Below, piece by piece: positions 32,765-42,900 of a stretch of DNA of 64,000 nt. Position 1 is the stretch's first letter. The number at the start of each line of letters is the position of its first letter. The notes beneath the pieces are model-generated. The model saw nothing but the letters and a program-made list of their open reading frames with translations, did not search any database and was not told where the DNA came from. The translations under genes and the position numbers were made by a program. This DNA comes from JAIXWP01 sp046309775 (lineage in GTDB: Bacteria > Bacteroidota > Bacteroidia > Flavobacteriales_D > Sanyastnellaceae), in NCBI GenBank assembly GCA_046309775.1, contig JBKCOM010000035.1, positions 1 to 64,000 on the forward strand, written 5' to 3'.

Positions 32765-35119
32765 ATGAAGTATGTCATGAGTTTATTGTTAGCATCCGTT
32801 ATTCTGGTTGCTAATGCCCAAGTAGTAGAAGTGAGCAATGAAAGAGATTATCAGGCTGCAAAGCTCAGTGGTGCTTTTCCTGTTCTTACTTCTAGACAGT
32901 CAACCGAAAAGATAAAGTTTGAGCCTGGTAACTTGGATTTATCAAAAGTGAAACAAGGTTCTTCTCGAATGGGGGGCGGTGGCCAGGATGAATGTGATTG
33001 TATTAAACCAGTGGATGACACTTACTCTGTGGTACCCTTTACAAATGGCCAAGCTCCAGAGTATAGAAATGACGACGGTTCTTCCCCTGAAATTGAATTG
33101 CCGTTCACCTTTTGTCTTTATGGGGCTCAGTACAACTCATGCTGGATCAATACCAATGGAAATGTGACTTTTGACGCACCATTTAGCACGTTCAGCGCTT
33201 CAGGTTTTCCGAATAATCAGAATATTATGGTTGCCCCATTTTGGGCAGACGTGGACATTCGCAACCTCGAAAGTGGTTTGGTTTATTACAAAGTAACTGA
33301 TCACTACATGATCGTTTACTGGGATGCGGTAGGTTACTTTAGCAATATGGCTGATAAGCTGAATTCATTTCAGTTGATTATATCTGATGGTTCGGATCCA
33401 ATTATTCCAAATGGCGGAACGGTTTCCTTCTGTTATGGCGATATGGAATGGACTACAGGCTCGGCTTCAGGCGGAGTTGATGGATTTGGAGGTACTGCGG
33501 CCACTGTAGGTGCCAATCGAGGAGATGGACTTAACTTCTTCCAAGCAGGACGTTTTTCTGTACCCGGCATCATCTACGATGGTCCTACTGGAGAGGATGA
33601 TGGAGTGAGCTGGTTGGACAATTTGATTTTTGCATTTAATTCCTGCACTGCAGTTGATTCAGGTAATTTGATTCCAATCTCACCACTGCTGACCGCGTGT
33701 AACATTGTTTATTTGTGCGCGGGGAATGAGGTCACGGTAACATTCCTGGGGCCGGAACCAACACAGTTACTGACAATAGATTGGGTGCTTGCAGACCCGA
33801 CGGCACCATTTGAATTTGTGCTGAACCCTCCCGAAGCTGGTGTCAGTACGTTGGATATTACTGCTCCGCTCGGAATGACTCCAGGTAGTTATGACATAAC
33901 AATCACTGCTGCTGACAATGGTATTCCAGCTCAACAAGTGACAATTTTCTATACGTTCATCGTAATAGAAACTGCCGGCGCCATTGATATTCAAGGGCCG
34001 ACTAGTATTTGTTCTGGTGAGCCTGCTTTGCTATCCATTATTCCAGGATATACAAATATCCAGTGGAGCAATGGTTCTGCAGGAAATTCAATAACAGTTG
34101 AGCAGCCGGGGACATACACAGTGGAGGCCGTTCTGGGTGGTTGTGAAACTTCAGGAACGATTACTATTGACCTCGCAGAAACAGCAATTCCAATTATCCA
34201 AGGAGACAATCAAATCTGTAGTACCGCTCAAACGACCTTGACCACAACCGAAGAGTTCGTGTCATACGAATGGAGTACTGGAAGCTCTGCGAGTAGTATC
34301 AGCGCAGGAGTTGGAACGGTGTCTGTTACCACTACAGACGCGAATGGCTGTGTGGGAACAGGAAACTTCACAATTACTGCGTTGGCAAATCCAAGCGTCG
34401 TAAATAGCTTCTTGGTTTGTGACAGCTTTGAGTCAGAGTTGACAGGAAATGATGTTCCAGGTTCGTGGACCGTAGAACCGGCGACAGGATTGATTTTAGT
34501 AAATTCGGATCAAACTGACACCGAGATTATCGCAGAAGCGTACGGTGAATATGATCTCACATTTACACATGCAGAATGTAATACAACAGATGAGCTAACT
34601 GTTCGCTTTTTGCCTTCTCCTGATGTATTCCTTCCTAATGTTGCTGAGGTATGTTTCGGTGAGGCCATCACGATTCAGCCTAATAGCGGCAACTTCCAAT
34701 ATATCGATAGTTATGAATGGGAGAATGATGGGTCAACTGACTTCGTTTACATTTTTTCTACACCAAGAACATTCATCGATTCTTTAGTGATCTTCACGGC
34801 ACAGAACGATTGTGCAACGATTCGGGATACAGTTACCGTTAAACAAATTATTTGCAACATTATCATCCCGAATGTATTTACTCCTAATGGTGATGGTGAA
34901 AACAATGCGCTTTCATTTGGCGGTATAACACAATACCCTGGAAATACACTGCAGGTGTTCAATCGCTGGGGAGCATTGATTTTCGAGAGTGAAAACTACC
35001 AGAACAATTGGATACCATCCGAAAATGAGATAGGTGATGGCGTGTATTACTTCGTATTGGGTATTAATAGGCCTGGAGGAATGGAGTATGTCACCGGAGA
35101 AGTGACCATCATTAGGTGA
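32765..35119 (+). CDS. T9SS type B (gliding-associated C-terminal domain) surface protein with NIDO-like domain
   Basis: A 784-residue secreted protein. Signal peptide ends near residue 19 (VANAQ). Residues about 85-295 resemble an extracellular NIDO domain (SCWINTNGNVTF, MVAPFWADVDIR, WLDNLIFAFNSC). Several immunoglobulin/PKD-like modules follow (about 300-690). The final 85 residues (FTPNGDGENN, VFNRWGALIFES and GDGVYYFVL) are the CHU_C-type type B sorting domain used for surface attachment through the type IX system. Probably an adhesin or matrix protein. It is preceded by a full promoter and followed by a strong terminator, so it is monocistronic. Confidence 0.88.
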   Translation: MKYVMSLLLASVILVANAQVVEVSNERDYQAAKLSGAFPVLTSRQSTEKIKFEPGNLDLSKVKQGSSRMGGGGQDECDCIKPVDDTYSVVPFTNGQAPEYRNDDGSSPEIELPFTFCLYGAQYNSCWINTNGNVTFDAPFSTFSASGFPNNQNIMVAPFWADVDIRNLESGLVYYKVTDHYMIVYWDAVGYFSNMADKLNSFQLIISDGSDPIIPNGGTVSFCYGDMEWTTGSASGGVDGFGGTAATVGANRGDGLNFFQAGRFSVPGIIYDGPTGEDDGVSWLDNLIFAFNSCTAVDSGNLIPISPLLTACNIVYLCAGNEVTVTFLGPEPTQLLTIDWVLADPTAPFEFVLNPPEAGVSTLDITAPLGMTPGSYDITITAADNGIPAQQVTIFYTFIVIETAGAIDIQGPTSICSGEPALLSIIPGYTNIQWSNGSAGNSITVEQPGTYTVEAVLGGCETSGTITIDLAETAIPIIQGDNQICSTAQTTLTTTEEFVSYEWSTGSSASSISAGVGTVSVTTTDANGCVGTGNFTITALANPSVVNSFLVCDSFESELTGNDVPGSWTVEPATGLILVNSDQTDTEIIAEAYGEYDLTFTHAECNTTDELTVRFLPSPDVFLPNVAEVCFGEAITIQPNSGNFQYIDSYEWENDGSTDFVYIFSTPRTFIDSLVIFTAQNDCATIRDTVTVKQIICNIIIPNVFTPNGDGENNALSFGGITQYPGNTLQVFNRWGALIFESENYQNNWIPSENEIGDGVYYFVLGINRPGGMEYVTGEVTIIR

Positions 35120-35139
35120 CGATAAAATATTTTAAAAGG

Positions 35140-35165
35140 ACCCGATAGAAATATCGGGTTTTTTT
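35140..35165 (+). terminator. Rho-independent terminator after the T9SS type B gene
   Basis: ACCCGATA, loop GAAA, TATCGGGT (35140-35159): an 8-bp perfect stem and a run of seven T. It ends directly before the first in-frame ATG of the helicase frame. Confidence 0.92.
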
Positions 35166-35189
35166 ATGGCATATTGCGAACTTGCGCCC

Positions 35190-37058
35190 ATGGATTCGAG
35201 CTTAGAATTAGGAAGGGTGGCCGAACTTCTGCGGATAGAACAACGAGAGGATCAGGCTATTCATGAATTGTATTTGAAAAAAAGAAGCATCAAAGACAGA
35301 AAGGAAGCTGGTCTTTGTTGGTTCCCTCTCAAAGTGAATGAGACGGGCTTTGGGTTAGGAGCATACCCATTTATTGTCGTGGAGCGACCAGTAGACCGGC
35401 ATAGACACCAGTTTCAATCTGGAGCTCCCGTCTCATTATTCAGTGCTAAAGAAGGAAATGAAGACGAGAGTATACATGGTGTTATAGGATATGTGGATGA
35501 TTCTAGAATGAAGATTACCTTTCATCTGGATGAATTGCCGGACTGGGTAGATGAAGGAAAAATTGGCGTGAACTTGCTTTTTGATTCTAAGTCTTATGAC
35601 GAAATGTTTAAGGCTCTTAGTGAAGTAATCAATTGTGAGAAAGGAAGATTAAAGGAGCTAAGAGATATCATTTTAGGCTATAAAAATTCGGATTTTCAAA
35701 ACCGAATGAACGTTCGTTCGGTTTTATTAAATGATAGTCAGAATAAAGCTTTGATGGATATTTTGAATGCAGAAGATGTGGCATTTGTTCATGGTCCTCC
35801 CGGTACCGGAAAAACGACAACACTCGTCGAGTCCATTTTGGAAATTATAAAGGAAGAAAAAAAAATAATGGTTACTGCCGCCAGTAATGCAGCTGTTGAT
35901 CATCTTACTCGAAGTTTGGCAGCGCGAGGTGTAAATGTGGTGAGAATAGGAAACCTCGCCAAAATAGATGAGGATAATTCTGCTCGTACTATGGATGTGT
36001 TGCTGTCAGCGGATAGAGATTTTAAGAAGATAAAGGAGTTGAAGAAGAGAGCGGTAGAGCTACGCAAAATGGGAGGTAAATACAAACGGAGTTTTGGGAG
36101 AGAAGAGGCGGAACAGAGAAAATTGCTTTTTCAAGAAGCGAAGAATATTAATAAAGAGGCTCGAGAGTTAGAGACCTACATAGTCGACAAGATAATTGAT
36201 AATGCTCAAGTGGTAGCGTGCACGCTCATTGGTAGCACAAATGAATATATTCGAAATAGAAGATTTGATGTTGTCATCATTGATGAAGCTGGCCAAGCGC
36301 TAGAGCCTGCTTGTTGGGTGCCTATTCTCAGAGCAGAGAAGGTGGTGATGGCGGGAGACCCATTTCAATTACCGCCAACAGTAAAGAGTCATGAAGCCGA
36401 TAAATTAGGACTTTCGAAAACACTTTTAGAAAAGGGTATCCAAAGACATGAAAAAGTATCTTTATTAAAGGTCCAGTATCGCATGCACAAAGACATCATG
36501 GGTTTTTCCAATGAAAAGTTTTATAATAATCAATTGGAAGCTCATGAATCGGTTGGGGAGCGATTGCTTGAAGGACATATTTTGGCAGCAGAATATATCG
36601 ATACTGCGGGTTGTGGGTACAATGAGCAAGAGGGGGAAGATGGTGATTCTAGGGCGAATCCTGAGGAAGCACAGTTGATAAGAAGGTACATTGAGCGTGA
36701 ATTGACGGGCATTTCCCAAGAAAATAGGATTGCCGTGATTTCTCCGTATCGCGCCCAAATTGATATTCTAGATGAAGTATTTGCAGCCGATAGAAGAATC
36801 GTAGTCAATACAATCGACTCTTTTCAGGGACAAGAAAGGGATGTTGTGCTTATTAGTCTCGTAAGGAGTAACGACAGCGGTGAGATAGGATTTTTGAGGG
36901 ATTATCGAAGACTCAATGTTGCATTGACAAGGGCTAAGAAAAAACTCGTTGTCTTTGGAGATAGCGCTACACTTGCATCAGATAAGTTTTACAGCGATTT
37001 TATCAACTATCTGGAACAAAGAGGTGCCTACAGAACAGCATGGGAGTATTTCGAATAA
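35190..37058 (+). CDS. SF1 helicase, IGHMBP2/Upf1-like
   Basis: A 622-residue helicase. Motifs in order: Q-motif region LNDSQNKAL, Walker A GPPGTGKTT, motif Ia VTAASNAAVDHL, DEAG box IIDEAGQALEP, motif III GDPFQLPPTV, motif IV QYRMHKDIM, motif V VNTIDSFQGQERDVV, and motif VI RRLNVALTRAKKK. The N-terminal part (about 80-140) is a beta-barrel-like insert as in IGHMBP2-type enzymes. It should unwind nucleic acid with ATP; DNA or RNA preference is unknown. I prefer the ATG at 35190 over the one at 35166, because the latter touches the preceding terminator and homologues start near MDSSLELGRV. Confidence 0.88.
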   Translation: MDSSLELGRVAELLRIEQREDQAIHELYLKKRSIKDRKEAGLCWFPLKVNETGFGLGAYPFIVVERPVDRHRHQFQSGAPVSLFSAKEGNEDESIHGVIGYVDDSRMKITFHLDELPDWVDEGKIGVNLLFDSKSYDEMFKALSEVINCEKGRLKELRDIILGYKNSDFQNRMNVRSVLLNDSQNKALMDILNAEDVAFVHGPPGTGKTTTLVESILEIIKEEKKIMVTAASNAAVDHLTRSLAARGVNVVRIGNLAKIDEDNSARTMDVLLSADRDFKKIKELKKRAVELRKMGGKYKRSFGREEAEQRKLLFQEAKNINKEARELETYIVDKIIDNAQVVACTLIGSTNEYIRNRRFDVVIIDEAGQALEPACWVPILRAEKVVMAGDPFQLPPTVKSHEADKLGLSKTLLEKGIQRHEKVSLLKVQYRMHKDIMGFSNEKFYNNQLEAHESVGERLLEGHILAAEYIDTAGCGYNEQEGEDGDSRANPEEAQLIRRYIERELTGISQENRIAVISPYRAQIDILDEVFAADRRIVVNTIDSFQGQERDVVLISLVRSNDSGEIGFLRDYRRLNVALTRAKKKLVVFGDSATLASDKFYSDFINYLEQRGAYRTAWEYFE

Positions 37059-37075
37059 ATGATTATTTTTGAAGT

Positions 37076-37963
37076 ATGAGCACACGTTTGATATTATTAT
37101 TTGTCATGATCATCGCCTTGGGGTGCAAGAAAGATGAAGATGAAGCTGCGGCGCCTGTTCCAGTTACTCCGACAGGCCCGAAGTTGATTTTTAAGTTTCG
37201 CTTCGATGAGAATCAATTGAGGCTGGATAACCTGGGCAATCCATCCACGATTCCGACGGGTCATGCGGCACAATCACCAGATTTCAAGAAAATTAGTGCG
37301 CACTATATTGAAATGACGAATGGACCATTGGTTCCTCTTGGAGGTGGAGAGATTTTATATACTGCGCCAGAGACAACCCAAGGTGGGGCTATGGCAATTG
37401 ATTTTAGTCAGGCGATTATCGTTGAAGAGGATGAAGTGTTTTTTGAAATTCCGCTTTCACAGATTACGCCCGATAGTTACGAGTGGATGCGCGTTTCGCT
37501 GGCCTATCAAAATTATGATATCGATTTTCGCTACCAGACTTTTAATCTGACGGGCCGTTTGGCGAGTTTTGTGGGGTACAATACCTATATTCAATCATAT
37601 CAAGTGAATACACAAAGTATAACGGTAAATGATGACAAGCTTCAGGGTTATTGGGGAATGGAAGTTTTCACTCCATTTGTGACTCAAACCTTTCAAGGGC
37701 AGAGTCCTCAGGGTGCTACAACTGTTCCTAATCCATTGGCCTCTACAAGTCCCATTCCAGCTGGATCTTGCGTTGTTACAGGCAGTTTTGCGGAGCCACT
37801 AGTCATTACAGGAAATGAAACCCAGGACATAGTCATAACGCTATCTCTATCATCAAATCAGAGTTTTGAATGGGTTGATTCTAATGGGAATGGCGTTTTC
37901 GAGCCAGAGTTTGAGCAAGTGGTAGATATGGGCTTGCGCGGCTTGATTCCTCTTGTGGAGTAA
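37076..37963 (+). CDS. Lipoprotein of unknown function
   Basis: A 295-residue protein with signal peptide MSTRLILLFVMIIALGCKK, predicted to be lipidated at Cys17, followed by an acidic and Pro-rich stretch (about 20-36). The mature domain is beta-rich and resembles MbnP-like or other Bacteroidota periplasmic sandwich lipoproteins (LIFKFRFDENQLRLDN, IFEVDSNGNG-type end with EWVDSNGNGVFEPEF). I do not recognise a named family with certainty. It starts 17 bases after the helicase stop and ends two bases from the convergent holin-like gene. Confidence 0.68.
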   Translation: MSTRLILLFVMIIALGCKKDEDEAAAPVPVTPTGPKLIFKFRFDENQLRLDNLGNPSTIPTGHAAQSPDFKKISAHYIEMTNGPLVPLGGGEILYTAPETTQGGAMAIDFSQAIIVEEDEVFFEIPLSQITPDSYEWMRVSLAYQNYDIDFRYQTFNLTGRLASFVGYNTYIQSYQVNTQSITVNDDKLQGYWGMEVFTPFVTQTFQGQSPQGATTVPNPLASTSPIPAGSCVVTGSFAEPLVITGNETQDIVITLSLSSNQSFEWVDSNGNGVFEPEFEQVVDMGLRGLIPLVE

Positions 37964-37965
37964 TG

Positions 37966-38355
37966 TCAGAATTGATCGTCGTCTTGCCCAGGTCTTATCA
38001 CTTTTACGCGTGCGCCAAAGAGTGAGTTGGCAACGCTAATGATAAGAGAAAGCCAGAATGCTGGCCAGAAACCATTTACCATAAAGTGATTATTGGGAAT
38101 GAGTTCACTGGCAATAAGTATAATACAAGCATTGATCACCAATAGAAAGATTCCGAATGTGAGTATTGTGGCCGGAATGGTAAGTAGAACTAATATTGGT
38201 TTAAGAAAGACGTTTAGAAAAGCGAGAATCACAGCGGTCACCAAAGCTATCCAAGGAGCGCTGAACGACACGCCGTCGATCCACCAATCGCCAATAATTA
38301 AGGCGAGTGCAGTCACCATCATTTGCAAAATTGCTCTATGAGTTTTTTCATTCAT
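37966..38355 (-). CDS. Small membrane protein, phage-holin-4 superfamily (chromosomal)
   Basis: A 129-residue protein with four hydrophobic helices (about 8-25, 30-50, 55-85, 92-110) and the polar segment NPNNHFMVNGFWPAF-like loop. This layout is typical of the 4-TM 'phage holin family' proteins that occur as ordinary chromosomal genes across bacteria. Nothing phage-like surrounds it, so no lytic role is inferred; the cellular function of this family is not established. On the minus strand TAATTTCG lies 4 bases before its ATG as a variant -7 box. Confidence 0.78.
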   Translation of the reverse strand: MNEKTHRAILQMMVTALALIIGDWWIDGVSFSAPWIALVTAVILAFLNVFLKPILVLLTIPATILTFGIFLLVINACIILIASELIPNNHFMVNGFWPAFWLSLIISVANSLFGARVKVIRPGQDDDQF

Positions 38356-38460
38356 GTGGCGAAATTAAGTCAATTCTTTGCCTTGCTTTGAATGTTAACA
38401 GATATTCTATTCGTACATATTCTTGAATAAGAGTTTTGTGCAAAAAGAGGGATAATTTAT

Positions 38461-38493
38461 TTTGTTCAAGGGAAGGAGGTAGGGGTATTTTTG
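38461..38493 (+). promoter_or_regulatory. Complete -33/-7 promoter for the aldolase-tsaC pair
   Basis: TTTG at 38461-38464, 21-base spacer, TATTTTTG at 38486-38493, then 15 A-rich bases to the ATG at 38509. Both elements match the Bacteroidota consensus. Confidence 0.68.
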
Positions 38494-38508
38494 CAAAAAA
38501 AAAAGACC

Positions 38509-39177
38509 ATGAAATTCTTTATCGATACTGCAAATCTCGAACAAATTAAAGAAGCGCACGCTTTGGGCGTTTTGGACGGTGTAACCACTAACCCTAGCTT
38601 AATGGCCAAAGAAGGCATCAGCGGGAAAGAGCGTGTAAATCAACATTACATTGATATTTGTAATATCGTGGGTGAGGGAGATGTGTCTGCTGAGGTTATT
38701 TCTACAGATTTTGAAGGAATGGTAAAGGAAGGCGAGGAATTGGCGGCTCTTCACGAGAACATAGTCGTAAAAATCCCGATGATTAAGGACGGTGTGAAGG
38801 CACTAAAATATTTTTCAGACAAGGGCATTCGTACTAATTGTACCTTGGTTTTTTCGGCTGGACAGGCTTTGCTTGCTGCGAAAGCAGGTGCGTCATACGT
38901 GTCTCCATTCATTGGTCGTTTGGATGATATTTCAGTTGATGGTTTGGAGTTGATTGAGCAGATCCGTTTGATTTATGATAATTATGGATATGACACAGAA
39001 ATCCTAGCTGCATCAGTACGTCACCCAATGCATATTATCAAGTGCGCTGAGATTGGTGCCGATGTGATGACGGGTCCTTTGAGCGCTATAATGGCGTTGC
39101 TAAAGCACCCATTGACTGACGCTGGTTTGGCACAGTTCCTTGCGGATCATAAGAAGGCTGCTGAGGCAAGCAAATAA
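38509..39177 (+). CDS. fsa: Fructose-6-phosphate aldolase / transaldolase-like protein
   Basis: A 222-residue TIM-barrel aldolase of the short transaldolase family. The start MKFFIDTANLEQIKEA, the GVTTNPSLMAKEG block, and the Schiff-base lysine in NIVVKIPMI are all present, followed by NCTLVFSAGQA and SPFIGRLDD. The enzyme class interconverts C3 and C6 sugar phosphates (pentose-phosphate pathway); transaldolase and fructose-6-phosphate aldolase activity cannot be told apart by reading. I start at 38509, since the longer frame begins at a TTG inside the promoter. A YrdC-type gene follows after 4 bases. Confidence 0.9.
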   Translation: MKFFIDTANLEQIKEAHALGVLDGVTTNPSLMAKEGISGKERVNQHYIDICNIVGEGDVSAEVISTDFEGMVKEGEELAALHENIVVKIPMIKDGVKALKYFSDKGIRTNCTLVFSAGQALLAAKAGASYVSPFIGRLDDISVDGLELIEQIRLIYDNYGYDTEILAASVRHPMHIIKCAEIGADVMTGPLSAIMALLKHPLTDAGLAQFLADHKKAAEASK

Positions 39178-39181
39178 TAAG

Positions 39182-39811
39182 ATGTTAATAGAGATTTTTC
39201 CCGATAATATTGATAGCCGTAAGATCGACCAAGCTGTCAAAGTACTTCGTGACGGTGGGGTGGTGATTTACCCCACCGACACGGTTTACACGTTGGGATG
39301 CGCGCTTAGCTCTAACAAAGCATTGGAGCGAGTGGCCAAGCTTAAGAATTTAAAAATTGAGAAGGCAAAGTTTTCGATCGTTTGTTCAGACTTATCCCAC
39401 ATGACCGATTACAGTATGCCTGTATCCAATCCAGTTTTTAAATTGATGAAAACTTTATTGCCTGGGCCCTATACGTTTATCTTGGAGGGAAATCGGAATA
39501 TTCCCCGAATTTTCGAGAGCAATCGCAAGTCAATAGGGATTCGTGTGCCCGACAATGCCATTACCAAACGCTTGGTGGAAGCCTTGGGCGAACCTTTGGT
39601 TTCGACGTCTATCCATGACGAAGATGAGCTGTTGGAATATTCAACGGACGCAGAGCGAATTGATGAAAAGTGGGGCGATAAAGTGGATCTTGTCATTGGT
39701 GGTGGGCCTGGTGGCTTCGTGCCTTCAACAGTAATTGACTGCACCAAAGGCGGAATTGAGATCATCCGCGAGGGCAAGGGACTCGAAGAAGCTCAAGCAC
39801 TCATTTCTTGA
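39182..39811 (+). CDS. tsaC: Threonylcarbamoyl-AMP synthase, YrdC/Sua5 family
   Basis: A 209-residue YrdC-domain protein. Core motifs are GGVVIYPTDTVYTLGC (substrate cleft), KLKNLKIEKAKFSIVC, LLPGPYTFILEG and SIGIRVPDN, followed by GEPLVSTS. It condenses threonine, bicarbonate and ATP for the t6A37 modification of ANN-decoding tRNAs, which includes the tRNA-Lys in this window. It lacks the C-terminal Sua5 domain. The ATG at 39182 is used because the longer frame overlaps the aldolase gene. It is four bases from the aldolase stop and shares its promoter. Confidence 0.9.
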   Translation: MLIEIFPDNIDSRKIDQAVKVLRDGGVVIYPTDTVYTLGCALSSNKALERVAKLKNLKIEKAKFSIVCSDLSHMTDYSMPVSNPVFKLMKTLLPGPYTFILEGNRNIPRIFESNRKSIGIRVPDNAITKRLVEALGEPLVSTSIHDEDELLEYSTDAERIDEKWGDKVDLVIGGGPGGFVPSTVIDCTKGGIEIIREGKGLEEAQALIS

Positions 39812-39878
39812 TAAACAATCCAACGTTCGCAAGTTTCACAAGAGGCTGTTTAACAATATTCGGCACCATTTTTCTTTG

Positions 39879-39903
39879 TTCTCGGTAAATTCTGTCCGAG
39901 AAT
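39879..39903 (+). promoter_or_regulatory. Hairpin abutting the TPR-gene start codon
   Basis: TTCTCGG (39879-39885) pairs with CCGAGAA (39896-39902), a 7-bp stem with a 10-base loop whose last base is the A of the ATG at 39902. It could occlude the start codon; regulation is inference. Confidence 0.4.
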
Positions 39904-42900
39904 GAAAGCAAGAATCATAATATTTTGGATCATGGGCATTCTGCTCGCTCAATCTGTGCAGGCTCAGGAGCCTATTGCATTGTTTGATAAGTCCGCTGTC
40001 TATAAGGAGGCCATTCACCTCTACGATCATGAAAAGTACAGTGCTTCTATGAAGAAATTCGAGGAGTTTATTGGACTGGAATTGGATCCTCAGAATGCGT
40101 TGCGGATCAACGCCGAATATTATAAGGGGATTTGTGCGTTGTATTTATTGCAACCCGATGCGGAATATCAATTGATTCGATTTGTACGCGAACATCCAGA
40201 TTCACCTTGGAAACATCACGTATATTTTGAACTCGCTACATTCAACTACCAAAGAAAAAGCTATAAAAAGGCGCTTGAATGGTTTCAGGAAGTGGATCAA
40301 GACATGCTTTCGAATGATGAGAAGATAGAGTTCTTCTATAAAAGAGGTCACTCACTTTTCGAAGATGGTGACTTGAAGAGCGCGAGACAGGATTTTCTCG
40401 AGGTGAAACAAGTAGAGTCACAATACAAGCAGCCGGCGATTTATTATTACTCCCATATAGCTTATGAGCAAAAGGAATATGAGACCGCGCTTACAGGTTT
40501 CAAGCAACTCGAAACAGATGCTAATTTTAGTCCAATAGTTCCTTACTACATTGCTCAGATATATTATAAACAAAAGAAGTATGATGAGTTGTTGGCCTAC
40601 GCTCCAGGAGTGTTGCAGTCGGCAAATGAAAAGTCGACGAAGCGTGTTCCAGAGATAGCAAGACTTATCGGTGATGCTTATTTTATTAAGGAAAAATATG
40701 CTGAAGCATTGCCATACTTGTTGCAGTTTCATGAAGGAGTAGAGAAATCAGAGATTACGAGAGAGGATTATTATCAGCTTGGATATACCTATTATCGAAC
40801 TCAAGCTTATGAGAATGCTATCAAAGCATTTGCGGGGTGCGACGGAGAGCGCGATGAATTGTACCAATTGGCCACTTATAACATGGCGGATTGCTACTTG
40901 AAAATGAATAACAAAGAGTTTGCAAGGAATACCTTTAGTGAAGCGGCTTCCATGGAATTCAATAGAGAGATACAAGAAGATGCCTTGTTTAATTATTCTA
41001 AACTCGCCTTTGAATTGTCTTATAACCCTTTCCACGAAGCCATTACTGCTTTTGAGGATTATCTGAATAAATATCCTAACAGTCCACGTCGCGACGAGGC
41101 GTATGAATTCTTGTTGAATGTGTACATGAAAACGCGGAATTATGAGCGTGCACTGGCATCACTTGATAAAATTCAGAATAAAGATAATCGTGTAAAAGAG
41201 GCATATCAGATCGTGGCCTACAACCGTGGAGTGGAACTCTTTCAGGCAGAGGACTACGATCGATCTGCTTCATTTTTTGATAAGGTAAATACTTATCCAA
41301 TGAATCCCCTACTTACTTCAGAAGCTAAGTTTTGGAAAGCAGAAATTTCATATAGAAAAAGAGAATACAGCGAAGCGATCAAGAGATACAACGCATTTTT
41401 AAATGATCAGGGCGCCATTCAAAGCGAATATTATGGATTAGCAAATTATGGAATTGGATATTCCTATTTCAAATTGGGAAATGAAGAGACCAATTTTGAG
41501 ACGATGAAGGATTTGTATGCGAACGCGAATACGGGGTTCAGAAAATTTGCTGACGGAAATGGTACCAAAGAAAGAAGAAAACTCTTTGACGCTTACCTCA
41601 GAATTGGTGATTGTTTTTATGTGAATAAAAGCTATCAGCAAGCAATTCAGTATTATGACAAGGTCAGTGATAATAATGAAGGTAATAAGGACTACGCGAT
41701 GTTTCAGAAAGCCATGTGCTATGGTTTTGATGGCCAACCCGACAAGAAGGCTTGGGTTATAAAAAATATGCTTGCTGAGATTCCTGATTCGAAGTTTAAA
41801 GTAGATGGAAAGTATGAACTTGCGAAGACTTATCTGGCGCAAAACAGATTAGAAGAAGCAGCGAATTACTATAATGACATTCTTCAAAATCACGCGACGT
41901 CGGCCTATTATAAAAAGGCTCTTGCCGATATGTGTAGCTATTATGTAAAGAAGAACAATGTAGCGAAAGTGAAGGAAACGTGGAATACACTTTATACCCA
42001 GTTTCCTAATGACCCAATACTTGTAGATGCGGTAGCAGCGGTAAGAAGCACTTTGATAGAGGATACAGAATTCCAAGAACAAATAAGAAACTTAAGAATC
42101 GTAAATATTAAAGCAGAAGATATTGAATCCGATGTCTATAAAAAGGCTTCTGATGCGGCTTATGACGGCAATTGTGATTTGGCTATCGAGAAGCTCAATA
42201 ACTATCTAAGACAGTTTCAGCCAGCGCTTTTTGGTGTGGAAGCAAATTACTTATTGGCTACTTGTTGTTTTGAAAAAGGCAATCAAGATGCCGCTTTGAA
42301 TAGTTACAACTTCGTGATTGCTCAGCCATATAGTGATTATACCGAGGAGAGTTTGAAAGTTGCCGCAACGATAAATTTCAATAAGAAGAATTATGAAGTG
42401 GCTGCTGATCATTATGCCGATTTGGAGTCGATAGCAGTAATCAAGTTGAACGTATTGGAAGCACAGATTGGATTGATGCGTTGCTATTATTTTTTAAATA
42501 GAAAATCTGAAGCAAAGCAATATGCAGACAAAGTGCTAGTGAATCCGAGTACACCGGATGATATTCGATTTACAGCTCACTTGTGGCGTGGACGCATTCG
42601 AATGGAAGAAATGGACGACGCTGGTGCAACTGCTGATTTCAAAGAGGTCATTAAGCGCGGTGGAAGTAATGCTGCAGAAGCGAAGTATCATATTGCTTTT
42701 ATGCACTATCGAGCAGGAAACTATGCAAAAGCAGAGACAGAAATTGGAGAGCATATTGAGAAGTACTCATCCTTTACCGAGTGGAAGTACAAGGCAATTC
42801 TTTTATTGGCAGATGTTTACATCGGCAAGAAAGAATATTTTCAGGCGCGCGCACTTTTGAATGGCGTGCTTGAAAAAGTCGATGAACAATGGGTGAAGGA

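Noticed and set aside
37966..38355. Holin-like protein as a sign of a prophage
   Set aside because: No integrase, structural or lysis genes are nearby, and the 4-TM family is a common chromosomal protein.
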